From a virus, in IMG/VR virus record IMGVR_UViG_3300043449_001623, positions 1-30,280 of that record: DNA of 30,280 bases; one strand, written 5' to 3'. The position numbers were made by a program, and so were the translations under genes. A model generated the notes under the pieces. The model saw only the letters and a program-made list of their open reading frames with translations, was not told the origin of the DNA and did not search any database. Shown here piece after piece: positions 20,833 to 27,901 of the stretch (position 1 is the stretch's first letter; each line of letters begins with the position of its first letter).

Positions 20833-20970
20833 CTAGCGGCTCTGCTTGTTGTCGTGCTTCTGCGCCGCTTCCTTCGCCTTCTTCTCGGCGAGCTCGGGAC
20901 GCATACCGTTGCGGACGAGGGTCTCGGCGAACCGATCCTTGGCGTCCCTAATATCCTTGCGCTCGCTCAT
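20833..20970 (-). CDS. Small helical protein, 45 aa, between head genes
   Basis: The frame runs from ATG at 20968-20970, which overlaps the TGA of the 210-aa gene (ATGA), to TAG at 20833-20835. The product MSERKDIRDAKDRFAETLVRNGM...ELAEKKAKEAAQKHDNKQSR is a highly charged pair of helices. Short genes of this kind (N-G-M-x-x-ExAxxKA) follow capsid genes in many phages, and their function is unknown. Coding is supported by the exact overlap and phage-like codon choice. Confidence 0.65.
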   Translation of the reverse strand: MSERKDIRDAKDRFAETLVRNGMRPELAEKKAKEAAQKHDNKQSR

Positions 20971-21599
20971 GCGCGCCCCTTGCGCGACTGCGCGGTGGGG
21001 ACCTTGGCGGAGTCCATCTGCGCCAGAAGGGCCTTATCGGCCTCGAGGCGGCGCGCGGCTTCCGGGTCGTTAGCAGCCCGCTTGCTATTCTCCGCGACGC
21101 GGAAGCGTTGCCGCTCCTTGATCGCATCGGTCGTGTAGGGGTCGGGAGCGCGGACCACGCCCGACGAGACAAGCCCCCGGAGGAACTCCCGGTAACCTGC
21201 CTCGTCGGGCGTGATGACCACCTGCCCCGCCACCATGCGCGGGGTTTCCCACCGCGACAGGCGCACCGGACCCCGCACCCCATCGTACTCGACGACGTAT
21301 CCGCCCTCGATGACGTCCCACGGAATCACGGTCCAATGCTCGCGGCGGAGCTTGGTCTCCGCCCCCGACGTGTCGCCGTCCTTGTCGACGGCGTTCACGC
21401 CGGGGGTGGCCCGCATCTGGGCGAGCACGGGCAGCCACTCTCCGTCGATGCACTGCCAGCGCGCCGGATGCCAGATGTACCACCACTGCGCGTTCGTCGG
21501 GAGGTTGAGCTTGGGAGCTCCTCCCGCCGTCTGCGTAGCGGGACGACCTGCGAAGGTCGGTCCGGCGGCGTTGGTTGTATCGGTGAAGGTGACGGCCAC
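20967..21599 (-). CDS. Hypothetical head protein, 210 aa
   Basis: Function is not recognised. The N-terminal part is Gly/Ala/Thr-rich, then aromatic (NAQWWYIWHPARWQCIDGEWLPVLAQMRATPGVN), which looks like conserved phage proteins found just after the major capsid gene. The C-terminal part is a charged helix (TTDAIKERQRFRVAENSKRAANDPEAARRLEADKALL). The start is GTG at 21597-21599 with AGGAGA 5 bases before it. It lies 22 bases after the capsid gene and probably makes a capsid-associated or virion protein. Confidence 0.65.
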   Translation of the reverse strand: MAVTFTDTTNAAGPTFAGRPATQTAGGAPKLNLPTNAQWWYIWHPARWQCIDGEWLPVLAQMRATPGVNAVDKDGDTSGAETKLRREHWTVIPWDVIEGGYVVEYDGVRGPVRLSRWETPRMVAGQVVITPDEAGYREFLRGLVSSGVVRAPDPYTTDAIKERQRFRVAENSKRAANDPEAARRLEADKALLAQMDSAKVPTAQSRKGRA

Positions 21600-21621
21600 G
21601 TGCTCTCCTAGATGATGACGC

Positions 21622-22545
21622 TCACGCGTCGGTGATGATGCTGACGCCCATCGCGTCCTGAAGCTTCCCGATGCCGAGGTAGTAGCTGGCGAGGATCGAG
21701 GTGGTCCCCCCGCCGACGATACGGTCGAACTCGACCACGACCGGGGAGCCGGCCGGGGTCACCACGCCGGGGGCGCCGACGATGGGGAACGGGGAGCCCT
21801 CGACGTAGCCGACGGCGCCGCGACCGAACATCGCGCCAGCGCGGTCCGCGCCGGCGTTCGCGGTGGGGACCTTCGAGGAGACGAAGATGTCCACTCCGTT
21901 GAACATGCCGGCGAAGCCCTGGCCCTTGATGTTCAGCATGTCCTGCGTGGCCATGACGAACTGAGTCGCACCGTACTCCGCGCGGAGGCTCGACTGGAAG
22001 TCAGCGAGCTGGCGCGGGTGGAGGATGGCGATGTAGGGGCCGGGGACGCTGGCGAGCGTAAGGGCGAACTGCGCGGAGTAGAAGTCGTCCACGCTCATGT
22101 CGACGCCCGAGACGCCGGCCGTGGTCGTGAAGCCGTCCGTCACGTCGCAAAGCGCGTTCTGGAAGGCCATGACCGTCGAGCCAACCATGCTCTCCGCGAG
22201 GCGCTGAGCGTTGAGGCCGATCGAGTCGGTGATCGCCCCGCCGAGGTCAGTTAGATCGTAGCGAAGCGCAAATCGCCCGATCGTGAGCGTGGCCGCGGTG
22301 GAGGTGAGCGTGGTGTTCGCCACGACCGCGCCGTCGGCGGCGGAGCTCAGCAGGTCCGACCCGTCGAGACCGACGATGGGAACCTGGAGCGCCGCGGAGC
22401 CACGGCCCGCCATGTTGCCGAAGTTGATGAGGCTCGGGTGGTTGTGGAGGCTCGCGCGGTCGGCGAGCTTCAGCACGATCTCCTGAGCGAGGACGGCGGC
22501 AACGCGGGCGTTGCCAGACAGGGTCGAGTATTCGGTGAGAGCCAT
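21622..22545 (-). CDS. Major capsid protein, 307 aa
   Basis: Position after the scaffold gene and sequence pattern support the coat protein. An N-terminal helix (VAAVLAQEIVLKLADRASLHNHPSLINFGN) leads to ALQVPIVGLDGSDLLSSAADGAVVANTTLTS, then a helix pair (GLNAQRLAESMVGSTVMAFQNALCDVTD), FYSAQFALTLASVPGPYIAILHPRQLADFQSSLR and VDIFVSSKVPTANAGADRAGAMFGRGAVGYVEG. This is the order of HK97-fold coat proteins of about 300 residues. The absence of a protease and presence of a separate scaffold suggest assembly without delta-domain cleavage. The ATG is at 22543-22545 with GAGGT upstream, and a 10-bp hairpin stands about 66-96 bases before it. Confidence 0.85.
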   Translation of the reverse strand: MALTEYSTLSGNARVAAVLAQEIVLKLADRASLHNHPSLINFGNMAGRGSAALQVPIVGLDGSDLLSSAADGAVVANTTLTSTAATLTIGRFALRYDLTDLGGAITDSIGLNAQRLAESMVGSTVMAFQNALCDVTDGFTTTAGVSGVDMSVDDFYSAQFALTLASVPGPYIAILHPRQLADFQSSLRAEYGATQFVMATQDMLNIKGQGFAGMFNGVDIFVSSKVPTANAGADRAGAMFGRGAVGYVEGSPFPIVGAPGVVTPAGSPVVVEFDRIVGGGTTSILASYYLGIGKLQDAMGVSIITDA

Positions 22546-22610
22546 GATGTACCTCGGATGGTTTGACGTTCATCCCGGCGTCGCTGATACGGGGCTCGAC
22601 CCGACGGGTA

Positions 22611-22641
22611 CGCGTAGCCTACCGCATTCGCAGGCTACGCG
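22611..22641. other. Perfect 10-bp hairpin between scaffold and capsid genes
   Basis: Arms CGCGTAGCCT (22611-22620) and AGGCTACGCG (22632-22641) enclose an 11-base loop. The 110-bp gap is one of few in the late block. There is no T-tract, so an RNA processing or mRNA-stabilising element at the 5' end of the capsid message is as likely as attenuation. Confidence 0.65.
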
Positions 22642-22655
22642 CACGCGGAGAGCGT

Positions 22656-23213
22656 CTAGCGGTCGAGGCCGAGGATCGCCGCGCGAGCGGCCTTGTACTC
22701 GGCGGGGCTCATCCTCGAGATGGCCTCGGGCGAGTACTGCGACGGGGCTCCCTTCGGGGCGTTCGTCGCGCCCGCGTTGGCGGCGGGGGGAGGCGGCGCC
22801 GGAGGAGCAGCAGGCGCAGGAGGAACTCCGCCCTCGGGCATGTACGCGCGCACGGCCTTCGGGAGCTTGTCGGCCTGCGCGAGCCATTCGCCGAGGGGAG
22901 GACGACCATCGGCCGGAAGACGGTCGTACGCCATCCGGACGAAGTCCATCCCCTCCTGATCCGTGATGCCACGGGAGAAGAGCTCGCGCTCCGTCTCCCA
23001 CTGCGTGCGCGCCTGAGAGAACTTGGCTTCCCACTCGGCGGCGGTTGCCTTGTAGGTATCGGCCTGCTTCACCAGCTCGGCCTGCTGCTCGTAACGGCTT
23101 TGAAGCTCAGCGTAGCTCTCGCGCAGTTGCTTGCGCTCAGCGGACAGGGCGCGGATGCGCTCCTCGGCACGCGAGGTGCCGACATCGTCGGGGGTCACGG
23201 TCTCGTCGGGCAT
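22656..23213 (-). CDS. Capsid scaffolding protein, 185 aa
   Basis: The acidic N-terminus (MPDETVTPDDVGTSRAEERIRAL) leads into a long coiled coil (about 18-80: ALSAERKQLRESYAELQSRYEQQAELVKQAD), a GITDQEGMDFVRMAYDRLP segment, a Pro/Ala-rich linker and a C-terminal helix (YSPEAISRMSPAEYKAARAAIL). This is the architecture of internal scaffolds, whose basic/helical tail docks on the coat. The ATG at 23211-23213 has an ideal AAGGAGTG that overlaps the stop of the preceding gene; the frame upstream is a shadow. It directly precedes the coat gene. Confidence 0.8.
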   Translation of the reverse strand: MPDETVTPDDVGTSRAEERIRALSAERKQLRESYAELQSRYEQQAELVKQADTYKATAAEWEAKFSQARTQWETERELFSRGITDQEGMDFVRMAYDRLPADGRPPLGEWLAQADKLPKAVRAYMPEGGVPPAPAAPPAPPPPAANAGATNAPKGAPSQYSPEAISRMSPAEYKAARAAILGLDR

Positions 23214-23215
23214 GG

Positions 23216-23629
23216 TCACTCCTTGCGGGTTGCTTCGTAGGCCCGCAAGACACGCCGTGCGAAAGCGCGTCCCGAGTCTCCGCCCCAAAGTAGCCAGGCG
23301 ATGCGACCCGCGGATGGGTAGCCGGGGTGACCAGGACGCGCCGCTGGCGCCTCGAGGTCGACCTCGTGTCGATCAAAGTATGCCACCATGCGCCGGATGG
23401 TCTCAACCGAGAGCACCGAGCGGTTGGCGAGTTGGCTCGCACGGCGGGCCCCAATGGGCGTGCCGCCGCGGTTGAAATTGGCGCGGAGCTCGAGGCCACG
23501 CTTCGCCTCGCGGGCGACTGCCGGCGGCGCGCGGAACCCTGCGCGGGCCCCCTCCTCGAGGAAGCGTCGCAGCACATCCGGGTGCGTCGCCGCCAGGTAG
23601 CGGCGCTGGCGTTCACTGACGACGGGCAC
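23216..23629 (-). CDS. Conserved phage head-region protein with WGGD motif, 137 aa
   Basis: The N-terminus (VVSERQRRYLAATHPDVLRRFLEEG) and the C-terminal half (ETIRRMVAYFDRHEVD...YPSAGRIAWLLWGGDSGRAFARRVL) are both widespread motifs in phage head or DNA-packaging neighbourhoods. The second is often fused to other head proteins. Biochemical function is not established to my knowledge. The GTG at 23627-23629 has GAGGAG before it and overlaps the portal 3' end by 17 bases. It lies between portal and scaffold, so a role in head assembly or an injected protein is likely. Confidence 0.7.
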   Translation of the reverse strand: MPVVSERQRRYLAATHPDVLRRFLEEGARAGFRAPPAVAREAKRGLELRANFNRGGTPIGARRASQLANRSVLSVETIRRMVAYFDRHEVDLEAPAARPGHPGYPSAGRIAWLLWGGDSGRAFARRVLRAYEATRKE

Positions 23630-25166
23630 CGTTCTCCTCGGTGTGCGCCTCGCCTTCGGCGATATCCTCGGCGACGTCGCCGGAGGCGGCTTCGTGCTCG
23701 GGCGTCTCCTCTTCCGGCTCGCCCGCTTCCTCTTCCATGTCCGCGCCGTCCTCGGCCATCTCGCGCGCCTTGTTCATGGCGTCGATCTCGGCGAGCATCG
23801 CCGCGGCGTCCTGTTCCGTCAGCGAGTCGTCAAACAGGCGCAGAGCTTCGACGCGGGTCATGAGCCCAGCATCCAGCAGTTCCAACGCGTGCTTGCGGCG
23901 CGCGTCGAGCTCTGAGCCTGAGAGCGGGATGGAGCGATACTGAACCGAGTACCCGCCCTCCGGGTACTGCGTGCCGAGCACGCGGTTCAACAGGATCGCC
24001 GCGGTCATCACCAGCTGCTCGTCCGAGGCGCGGAAGGACTGCGCGTAGGACCTCTGCGCGTCACGCTTCGACTCATTCGACAGGGCGATCGCATACCCGC
24101 TGCGCGCCGTCCCGCCCATCCGCTGGATATCGGCAGGGGAGACGCCCGCATCCTGGGCGAGGCGGTTCGCGCACGACGCGATGGTCTGCTCGAGGGCGGT
24201 CACGTCCGCCCCGGCCTGCCACTGTCCGATCACGGGTTGCTGCTCGTCCACCGCGCGCAGCATGAGCACGGTAGCGGGGTCGCTCACGACCTCGCGACGT
24301 GCCGAGGCGACGTCGCCCTGGATGGTCCCGCCCTGCGGCTCCGCCCCGACGATGTACCGCTGCGGCCAGCTCGAGTCCTTGATCGCGTGGAACAGCATGG
24401 AGTAGGTAACGGCGATGTTGAGGCTACCCTCGACCACCTCGACGCCTTCCCACGCGTCCCACAGACGGTCGCCGATGCGTTCCGCATGGTACAAGACGTA
24501 CGGCAGAATCGGACGCCCGTCGTTGCGACGGTAGGGGTAGGCTGCGCCCGAGTAGTTTCCGCCCAGGTAGACTGCGCTCAGGTCCTCCCCGACCTTCCCG
24601 CCATCAATGTAGGCGCGGACCTCATAGATCGGGTTCTCCGGGTTGGAGATGTCGAGCACATCCCACGTCCACCGGGGTTCCCCCTTCTCATCCAGGCGTT
24701 CGCGAAGCTCATGCACCGAGACGGGGTAGTCGGGACGGTCGGCGAAGGACCGCGCGATGGTCATATCGGGCGCGACGGGACGGAACGTCAGGCGCCCCTC
24801 GGCGCTCACGTGCACGCGCTGCCAATACTCGCGGCATCCGACGACCAGCTGCTGAAAGCGGTTCATCGTCGCCCAGAGACCCGACCGCGAGATCGTCTCG
24901 GCGAGGGCCTCGGCGTTGCGCATCGTGGGATGCGTCACGTCCGGGGGCATCACGTACAAGGCGCTCAGCGCGCGGGCGATCTGCCGGAAGATGTTGGACG
25001 ACATGTCCGGGTAGCCCCACGCCGCTTTACGCACCGTGCCCAGGTGGATCTGGAGACGGTTGTGCAGATCCTCCTCCCACGTGCCCTCGAGGAGGCGGCG
25101 CCGGAGTCGGGTGTGCTCGATGCGGCGGACCTCGTAGGCGTCCGAAGAGATGACGGGAACGTTCAT
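23613..25166 (-). CDS. Portal protein, 517 aa
   Basis: The gene follows TerL with an ATGA overlap. Supporting segments are RLLEGTWEEDLHNRL, SSNIFRQIARALSALYV, LVVGCREYWQRVHV, ILPYVLYHAERIGDRLWD and the characteristic long helix EGSLNIAVTYSMLFHAIKDSSWPQRYIVG. Then come QTIASCANRLAQDAGVSPADIQ and ALSNESKRDAQRSYAQSFRASDEQLVMTAAILLN, as in SPP1 gp6-like portals. The very acidic C-terminus (about 460-510, EEEAGEPEEETPEHEA) would face inside. The dodecamer forms the DNA channel, docks the terminase motor and nucleates the capsid. Confidence 0.9.
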   Translation of the reverse strand: MNVPVISSDAYEVRRIEHTRLRRRLLEGTWEEDLHNRLQIHLGTVRKAAWGYPDMSSNIFRQIARALSALYVMPPDVTHPTMRNAEALAETISRSGLWATMNRFQQLVVGCREYWQRVHVSAEGRLTFRPVAPDMTIARSFADRPDYPVSVHELRERLDEKGEPRWTWDVLDISNPENPIYEVRAYIDGGKVGEDLSAVYLGGNYSGAAYPYRRNDGRPILPYVLYHAERIGDRLWDAWEGVEVVEGSLNIAVTYSMLFHAIKDSSWPQRYIVGAEPQGGTIQGDVASARREVVSDPATVLMLRAVDEQQPVIGQWQAGADVTALEQTIASCANRLAQDAGVSPADIQRMGGTARSGYAIALSNESKRDAQRSYAQSFRASDEQLVMTAAILLNRVLGTQYPEGGYSVQYRSIPLSGSELDARRKHALELLDAGLMTRVEALRLFDDSLTEQDAAAMLAEIDAMNKAREMAEDGADMEEEAGEPEEETPEHEAASGDVAEDIAEGEAHTEENGARRQ

Positions 25167-26554
25167 CCGATCCTCACGGCGTGGGGGACGTATAGCCGTC
25201 GCGTGACGAGCTCAATCGCACCATAACGCAGGCTATCGATGCCGTGCTTATGCTCGTCGTCCGCGCCGTCCCACATCTTCAGGTCCTCGATGAGCTGCTT
25301 GCACCGGGGGTGCACGATGAGATCGTGGCGCAGCATCGCCGAGTTCAGGATGCGAACGCCCTCGTAGATCGAGCCCGCGGGCTTCCACGCCGTGTGGATG
25401 CGGAAGCCAAGCGCGCCGATGGGGAGGCGCAGTTCGCGCTCGAATCCCTGCATGAGGAGCGCGTTGCTCTTCTTCCCGCCCCAGCGCCGCCCGCCGTGCT
25501 TGCGGTCGCCTGTCCACCTGTCCACGGACTCGACGCGCATGTTGTTCCGCCTGAGCATGTTCAGGATGTCTCGCGCGTCCTGTTCCGGTGTCGTCGTCCC
25601 GTTCGACACGGTCTGGTCCAGAATCCAGAATCGCGGGTTGCCCTCGACGCCGCCGTCGCGCGAGACGACGCAGAGCGTAGCAACCTGCGACCCGCCCTCG
25701 GAGCCGTGGTCGATCCCGATCCCGACCTGGCATTCGCCCTCCGGTAGGACGTCCGAGACGTGGGCAATGGGGTCGAACCCGGAGAAGATGCGCCCCTCGG
25801 AGAAGCCCGCATCCCAATCCCCGTGAATGCGCTGGCGCCGCTCCATCGGAAGGATCTGCGCCTCGAGGCGGTCGATGTCCTCCTGAGTCAGGAGCGGACG
25901 TCCACCGATGGGCGTCGTGTTCTCGACGGTCAAGGGGAAGTGCAAGTCCTGCACCACCTTCTTCTCGACCAGATCGCGTAGCCACCCGAGCGGAGCACCG
26001 ATGGGCGTCAGCGTGACGGCGATACGCCCGCGGTTTCGCATGACGCGCGGGACCAGCTCGGACCAGACTGCCTGCGGGGGCGGCTCATCGATCATGACGT
26101 AGTCAACCGTGGACCCAGCGAGCGCCGCGGCGCCCTGGTTCACCGTTCGGATGCGGAGCACGCTCCCGTTCAGGAAGCGGACTAGGGGCACCTTGCCACG
26201 CAGGCCCCGGCCCGGCGTGTACTCCGTCTCTGGGTCGATCTGGCTCTTCGGGAGCAGAGCCCAGAGCTTCTGCTGGATGGACAGAGACTGCTCCCACGAC
26301 ACGACCACTACCCACGCCTCAATCGGTGCGGCCTTCACGAGCTGATAGGGATGCTGGCCTAGGCACCGGTAGATGCAGTCCACCAAGCCCATCGTCGTTT
26401 TCCCGAGCTGGTTCCCGGAGCGCGCAAGCTTGATCGGCGCGGTGCTGCTTAGAAAGGCGAGCTGCGGGGGCGTCGGGTTGAAGTAGGCGAGGGGGTCCGC
26501 GACTGCCCTGCGCTGCAAGGTGTCCGCTGCACGCGCGAGGGCCGAGAGGCTCAT
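25163..26554 (-). CDS. terL: Terminase large subunit, 463 aa
   Basis: The ATPase domain has Walker A SGNQLGKT at 46-53 and Walker B VDYVMIDE at 150-157, with a TLTPIGAP coupling segment near 181-188. The RNase H-like nuclease domain has GIDHG (D282), VESVDRWTGD (D345/D350) and HKHGIDSLRYG (D440) as candidate metal-binding acids. TerL cuts concatemers and drives DNA into the prohead. The frame is open 89 codons further upstream, but the ATG at 26552-26554 overlaps the TerS stop (ATGA) and fits family length. The neighbours are candidate TerS upstream and portal downstream. Confidence 0.92.
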   Translation of the reverse strand: MSLSALARAADTLQRRAVADPLAYFNPTPPQLAFLSSTAPIKLARSGNQLGKTTMGLVDCIYRCLGQHPYQLVKAAPIEAWVVVVSWEQSLSIQQKLWALLPKSQIDPETEYTPGRGLRGKVPLVRFLNGSVLRIRTVNQGAAALAGSTVDYVMIDEPPPQAVWSELVPRVMRNRGRIAVTLTPIGAPLGWLRDLVEKKVVQDLHFPLTVENTTPIGGRPLLTQEDIDRLEAQILPMERRQRIHGDWDAGFSEGRIFSGFDPIAHVSDVLPEGECQVGIGIDHGSEGGSQVATLCVVSRDGGVEGNPRFWILDQTVSNGTTTPEQDARDILNMLRRNNMRVESVDRWTGDRKHGGRRWGGKKSNALLMQGFERELRLPIGALGFRIHTAWKPAGSIYEGVRILNSAMLRHDLIVHPRCKQLIEDLKMWDGADDEHKHGIDSLRYGAIELVTRRLYVPHAVRIG

Positions 26555-26934
26555 GCGTCGTCGGTCCCGGTCTTCACCAGCCGGAGGGGAGCACCGCCCC
26601 GACGGATCGCCACGGCCTCCTCGATGCGCTCGAGGTGTTGCGGGGGCAGCTGCGCGACGGCCTGGACGATGATGCCGAGGAGCTGCTCGTCGCTCATCGC
26701 GTCGTCGGGTCGGTTCGCCTTCTCGATCGCCGCGTCGAGGTCGGCGCGCGTCTGGAGCGCCCGCAGCTTCAACGCCGACACCGCCTGCCAACTTCCCGAC
26801 GCCGCGGCAAGCTCCGCGCACTCCTCGAGCTGCGTCACGCTGGCCCGCAGGTAGTCCACAATAGGCAAGGTTGCCGCCTGTTGCGGGTCGAGAGCGGGTG
26901 CCTTGCGATAAGGCTGGCGGCGGGTTTTCGACAT
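26551..26934 (-). CDS. Candidate terminase small subunit, 127 aa
   Basis: A mostly helical protein: a basic N-terminus (MSKTRRQPYRKAP), a helical hairpin (IVDYLRASVTQLEECAELAAASGSWQAVSALKLRALQTRADLDAAIEKA), an acidic DDAMSDEQLLGIIVQAVAQLP segment and a basic end. The size, the position directly before terL with an ATGA overlap, and the central coiled-coil pair agree with TerS, which recognises phage DNA and regulates TerL. There is no clear HTH, so the name stays tentative. The ATG is at 26932-26934 behind AAAGG. Confidence 0.55.
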   Translation of the reverse strand: MSKTRRQPYRKAPALDPQQAATLPIVDYLRASVTQLEECAELAAASGSWQAVSALKLRALQTRADLDAAIEKANRPDDAMSDEQLLGIIVQAVAQLPPQHLERIEEAVAIRRGGAPLRLVKTGTDDA

Positions 26935-27135
26935 ATTTTAGCCTTTTCGCGTCAAATTCGACGGGTAGCGCGAGAAAGTCGAGGTGCGAGAGGTCGGGGT
27001 AGGTAAACCCTCAGACACACGACAACCCTGCCCGCGAGGCAAGGCTGACTTGGACAGGCCTGCGCTATCGTCCGAGCGCATCGGAGGACGCGGTCCCCAG
27101 GCACCATGCCGAGGACCGCACGCTCTAAGGTGAGT
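26935..27135. other. Non-coding gap upstream of terS, with a long hairpin
   Basis: No supported gene lies in these 201 bases. At 27090-27119 a bulged hairpin stands out: GCGGTCC pairs with GGACCGC, and inside it GGCA-cca-TGCC. A smaller stem is at about 27028-27047 (CCTGCC/GGCAAGG). Just before terS the sequence turns A/T-rich. The region could hold the late promoter, a terminator after the 74-aa gene, or the packaging-initiation site recognised by TerS. Confidence 0.55.
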
Positions 27136-27360
27136 CTAGCGCGGAGCACGTCGGCGTGCGTCTCGGTACTCGACACGCGCTTGCTCGAATGCCGCGGTGA
27201 CATGCTCACCGTACCTGCTCAGGTACTCGCGAAGCTGGCGGATACCAGCCTCCTTCGGTAGCCCGGTGTCGCGAGCAAAGTCCTCACCAAGATCCGACAC
27301 CACGTCGCTGCGGGCTCTGTCCTTGCCCTGACGAATGACCCACTTTGTGAACGGCTTCAT
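27136..27360 (-). CDS. YozE/SAM-like fold small protein, 74 aa
   Basis: The sequence FTKWVIRQGKDRARSDVVSDLGEDFARDTGLPKEAGIRQLREYLSRYG...FEQARVEY follows the YozE_SAM_like family pattern: an aromatic start, DxxSDLxxDxxxDxxFPK, an xxxYLxxxG helix and a final FxxAxxEY. These small proteins are thought to be DNA-associated, though their function is unclear. The ATG at 27358-27360 overlaps the stop of the 88-aa gene; nine further in-frame codons upstream lack a start signal. It lies between the origin-like region and packaging genes. Confidence 0.7.
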   Translation of the reverse strand: MKPFTKWVIRQGKDRARSDVVSDLGEDFARDTGLPKEAGIRQLREYLSRYGEHVTAAFEQARVEYRDARRRAPR

Positions 27361-27623
27361 GCTGCCTCCTTCGGATACAGGACCCACCGTCGTCCAGGGT
27401 TGTGCGCTCCCATCTGCACGGCATCGTACGCCGTGTGCGTCGTGACTTTTCGCATCGCACGGCCCACTGACATCGCGAGCCCTCGCTCGGTCAATCCTCG
27501 TGGCTCAATCAGCCCGGAGGATGAAGCCAGCGAAACGAGGTCCGTGCTTGACATCGGAGCCCCTCCATTCGCATCCAGCCATGCTGCGATGAACCTTTGA
27601 GCTATCCTCGCTTCCCTTTCCAT
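27357..27623 (-). CDS. Hypothetical protein, possibly winged-helix, 88 aa
   Basis: Function is not recognised. Helices EREARIAQRFIAAWLDAN and STDLVSLASSSGLI, then RGLAMSVGRAMRKVTTH and a closing NPGRRWVLYP strand suggest a compact winged-helix-like DNA-binding fold similar to phage transcription or origin proteins. The ATG at 27621-27623 has a strong TAGGAGGGC site. Its promoter region overlaps the TGCACTATAGTGCA palindrome and the edge of the iteron array, so it may be autoregulated or controlled with replication. The winged-helix idea comes from pattern only. Confidence 0.65.
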   Translation of the reverse strand: MEREARIAQRFIAAWLDANGGAPMSSTDLVSLASSSGLIEPRGLTERGLAMSVGRAMRKVTTHTAYDAVQMGAHNPGRRWVLYPKEAA

Positions 27624-27644
27624 CCTTGCCCTCCTACTAGGACA

Positions 27645-27673
27645 CTAGTACCACAAGCTGCACTATAGTGCAA
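27645..27673 (-). promoter_or_regulatory. Candidate promoter for the 88-aa gene
   Basis: Minus strand TTGCAC (27668-27673) and TACTAG (27645-27650) are 17 bases apart, 22 bases before the ATG. An alternative -10, TATAGT, lies inside the palindrome. The arrangement resembles the candidate promoter at 2316-2344 (TTGCAG-N17-TAGTAG). Confidence 0.35.
27659..27672. promoter_or_regulatory. Palindrome TGCACTATAGTGCA, operator candidate
   Basis: A perfect 14-bp palindrome whose central 12 bases equal the palindrome at 3013-3024 in the divergent control region. It overlaps both candidate -10/-35 elements of the downstream gene. Confidence 0.6.
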
Positions 27674-27684
27674 GTGGTCACTAT

Positions 27685-27720
27685 GGGGACGGAACGGGGG
27701 ACGGAACGTGGGACGGGTGA
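27685..27720. repeat. Left iteron array, three 12-bp units
   Basis: Two identical copies of GGGGACGGAACG are followed by a degenerate third, TGGGACGGGTGA. The period is exactly 12 bp. Mirror partner of the right array at 27902-27937. Confidence 0.9.
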
Positions 27721-27750
27721 GTTCCTCTACGATGTAGGCCAGCACGCGAG

Positions 27751-27865
27751 GGGGACGGGAGGACGGGAGAATCCGAGTTCATCCACGCTTATACATGTAT
27801 GAGAGACAACTGACCTTCCCTCTCGTATAGAGAGGATACCCAACTTCTCCCGTCCTCCCGTCCCC
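27751..27865. repeat. Long inverted repeat, 21-bp perfect arms
   Basis: Arms are 27751-27771 and 27845-27865, perfectly complementary, 73 bases apart. Inside lie a 10-bp palindrome ATACATGTAT (27791-27800) and a 6-bp stem CCTCTC/GAGAGG (27819-27835). Each arm carries GGGGACGGGAG and an 8-bp-shifted partial repeat of it. It could extrude as a cruciform or fold as RNA. Confidence 0.9.
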
Positions 27866-27901
27866 TTGCAGTGCTGATGCGGATCGTAGAACTTCGGATG
27901 C

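Noticed and set aside
26952-27209. 85-codon minus-strand frame in the gap before terS
   Set aside because: Many rare CGA codons, overlap with the 74-aa gene, no ribosome-binding site, and Cys/Arg/Pro-rich random-looking composition. The gap is treated as non-coding.
27751-27865. Insertion sequence or miniature transposable element ends
   Set aside because: The inverted repeats are perfect, but no transposase or target-site duplication is seen, and the repeats are part of a wider symmetric box array that an insertion would not create.
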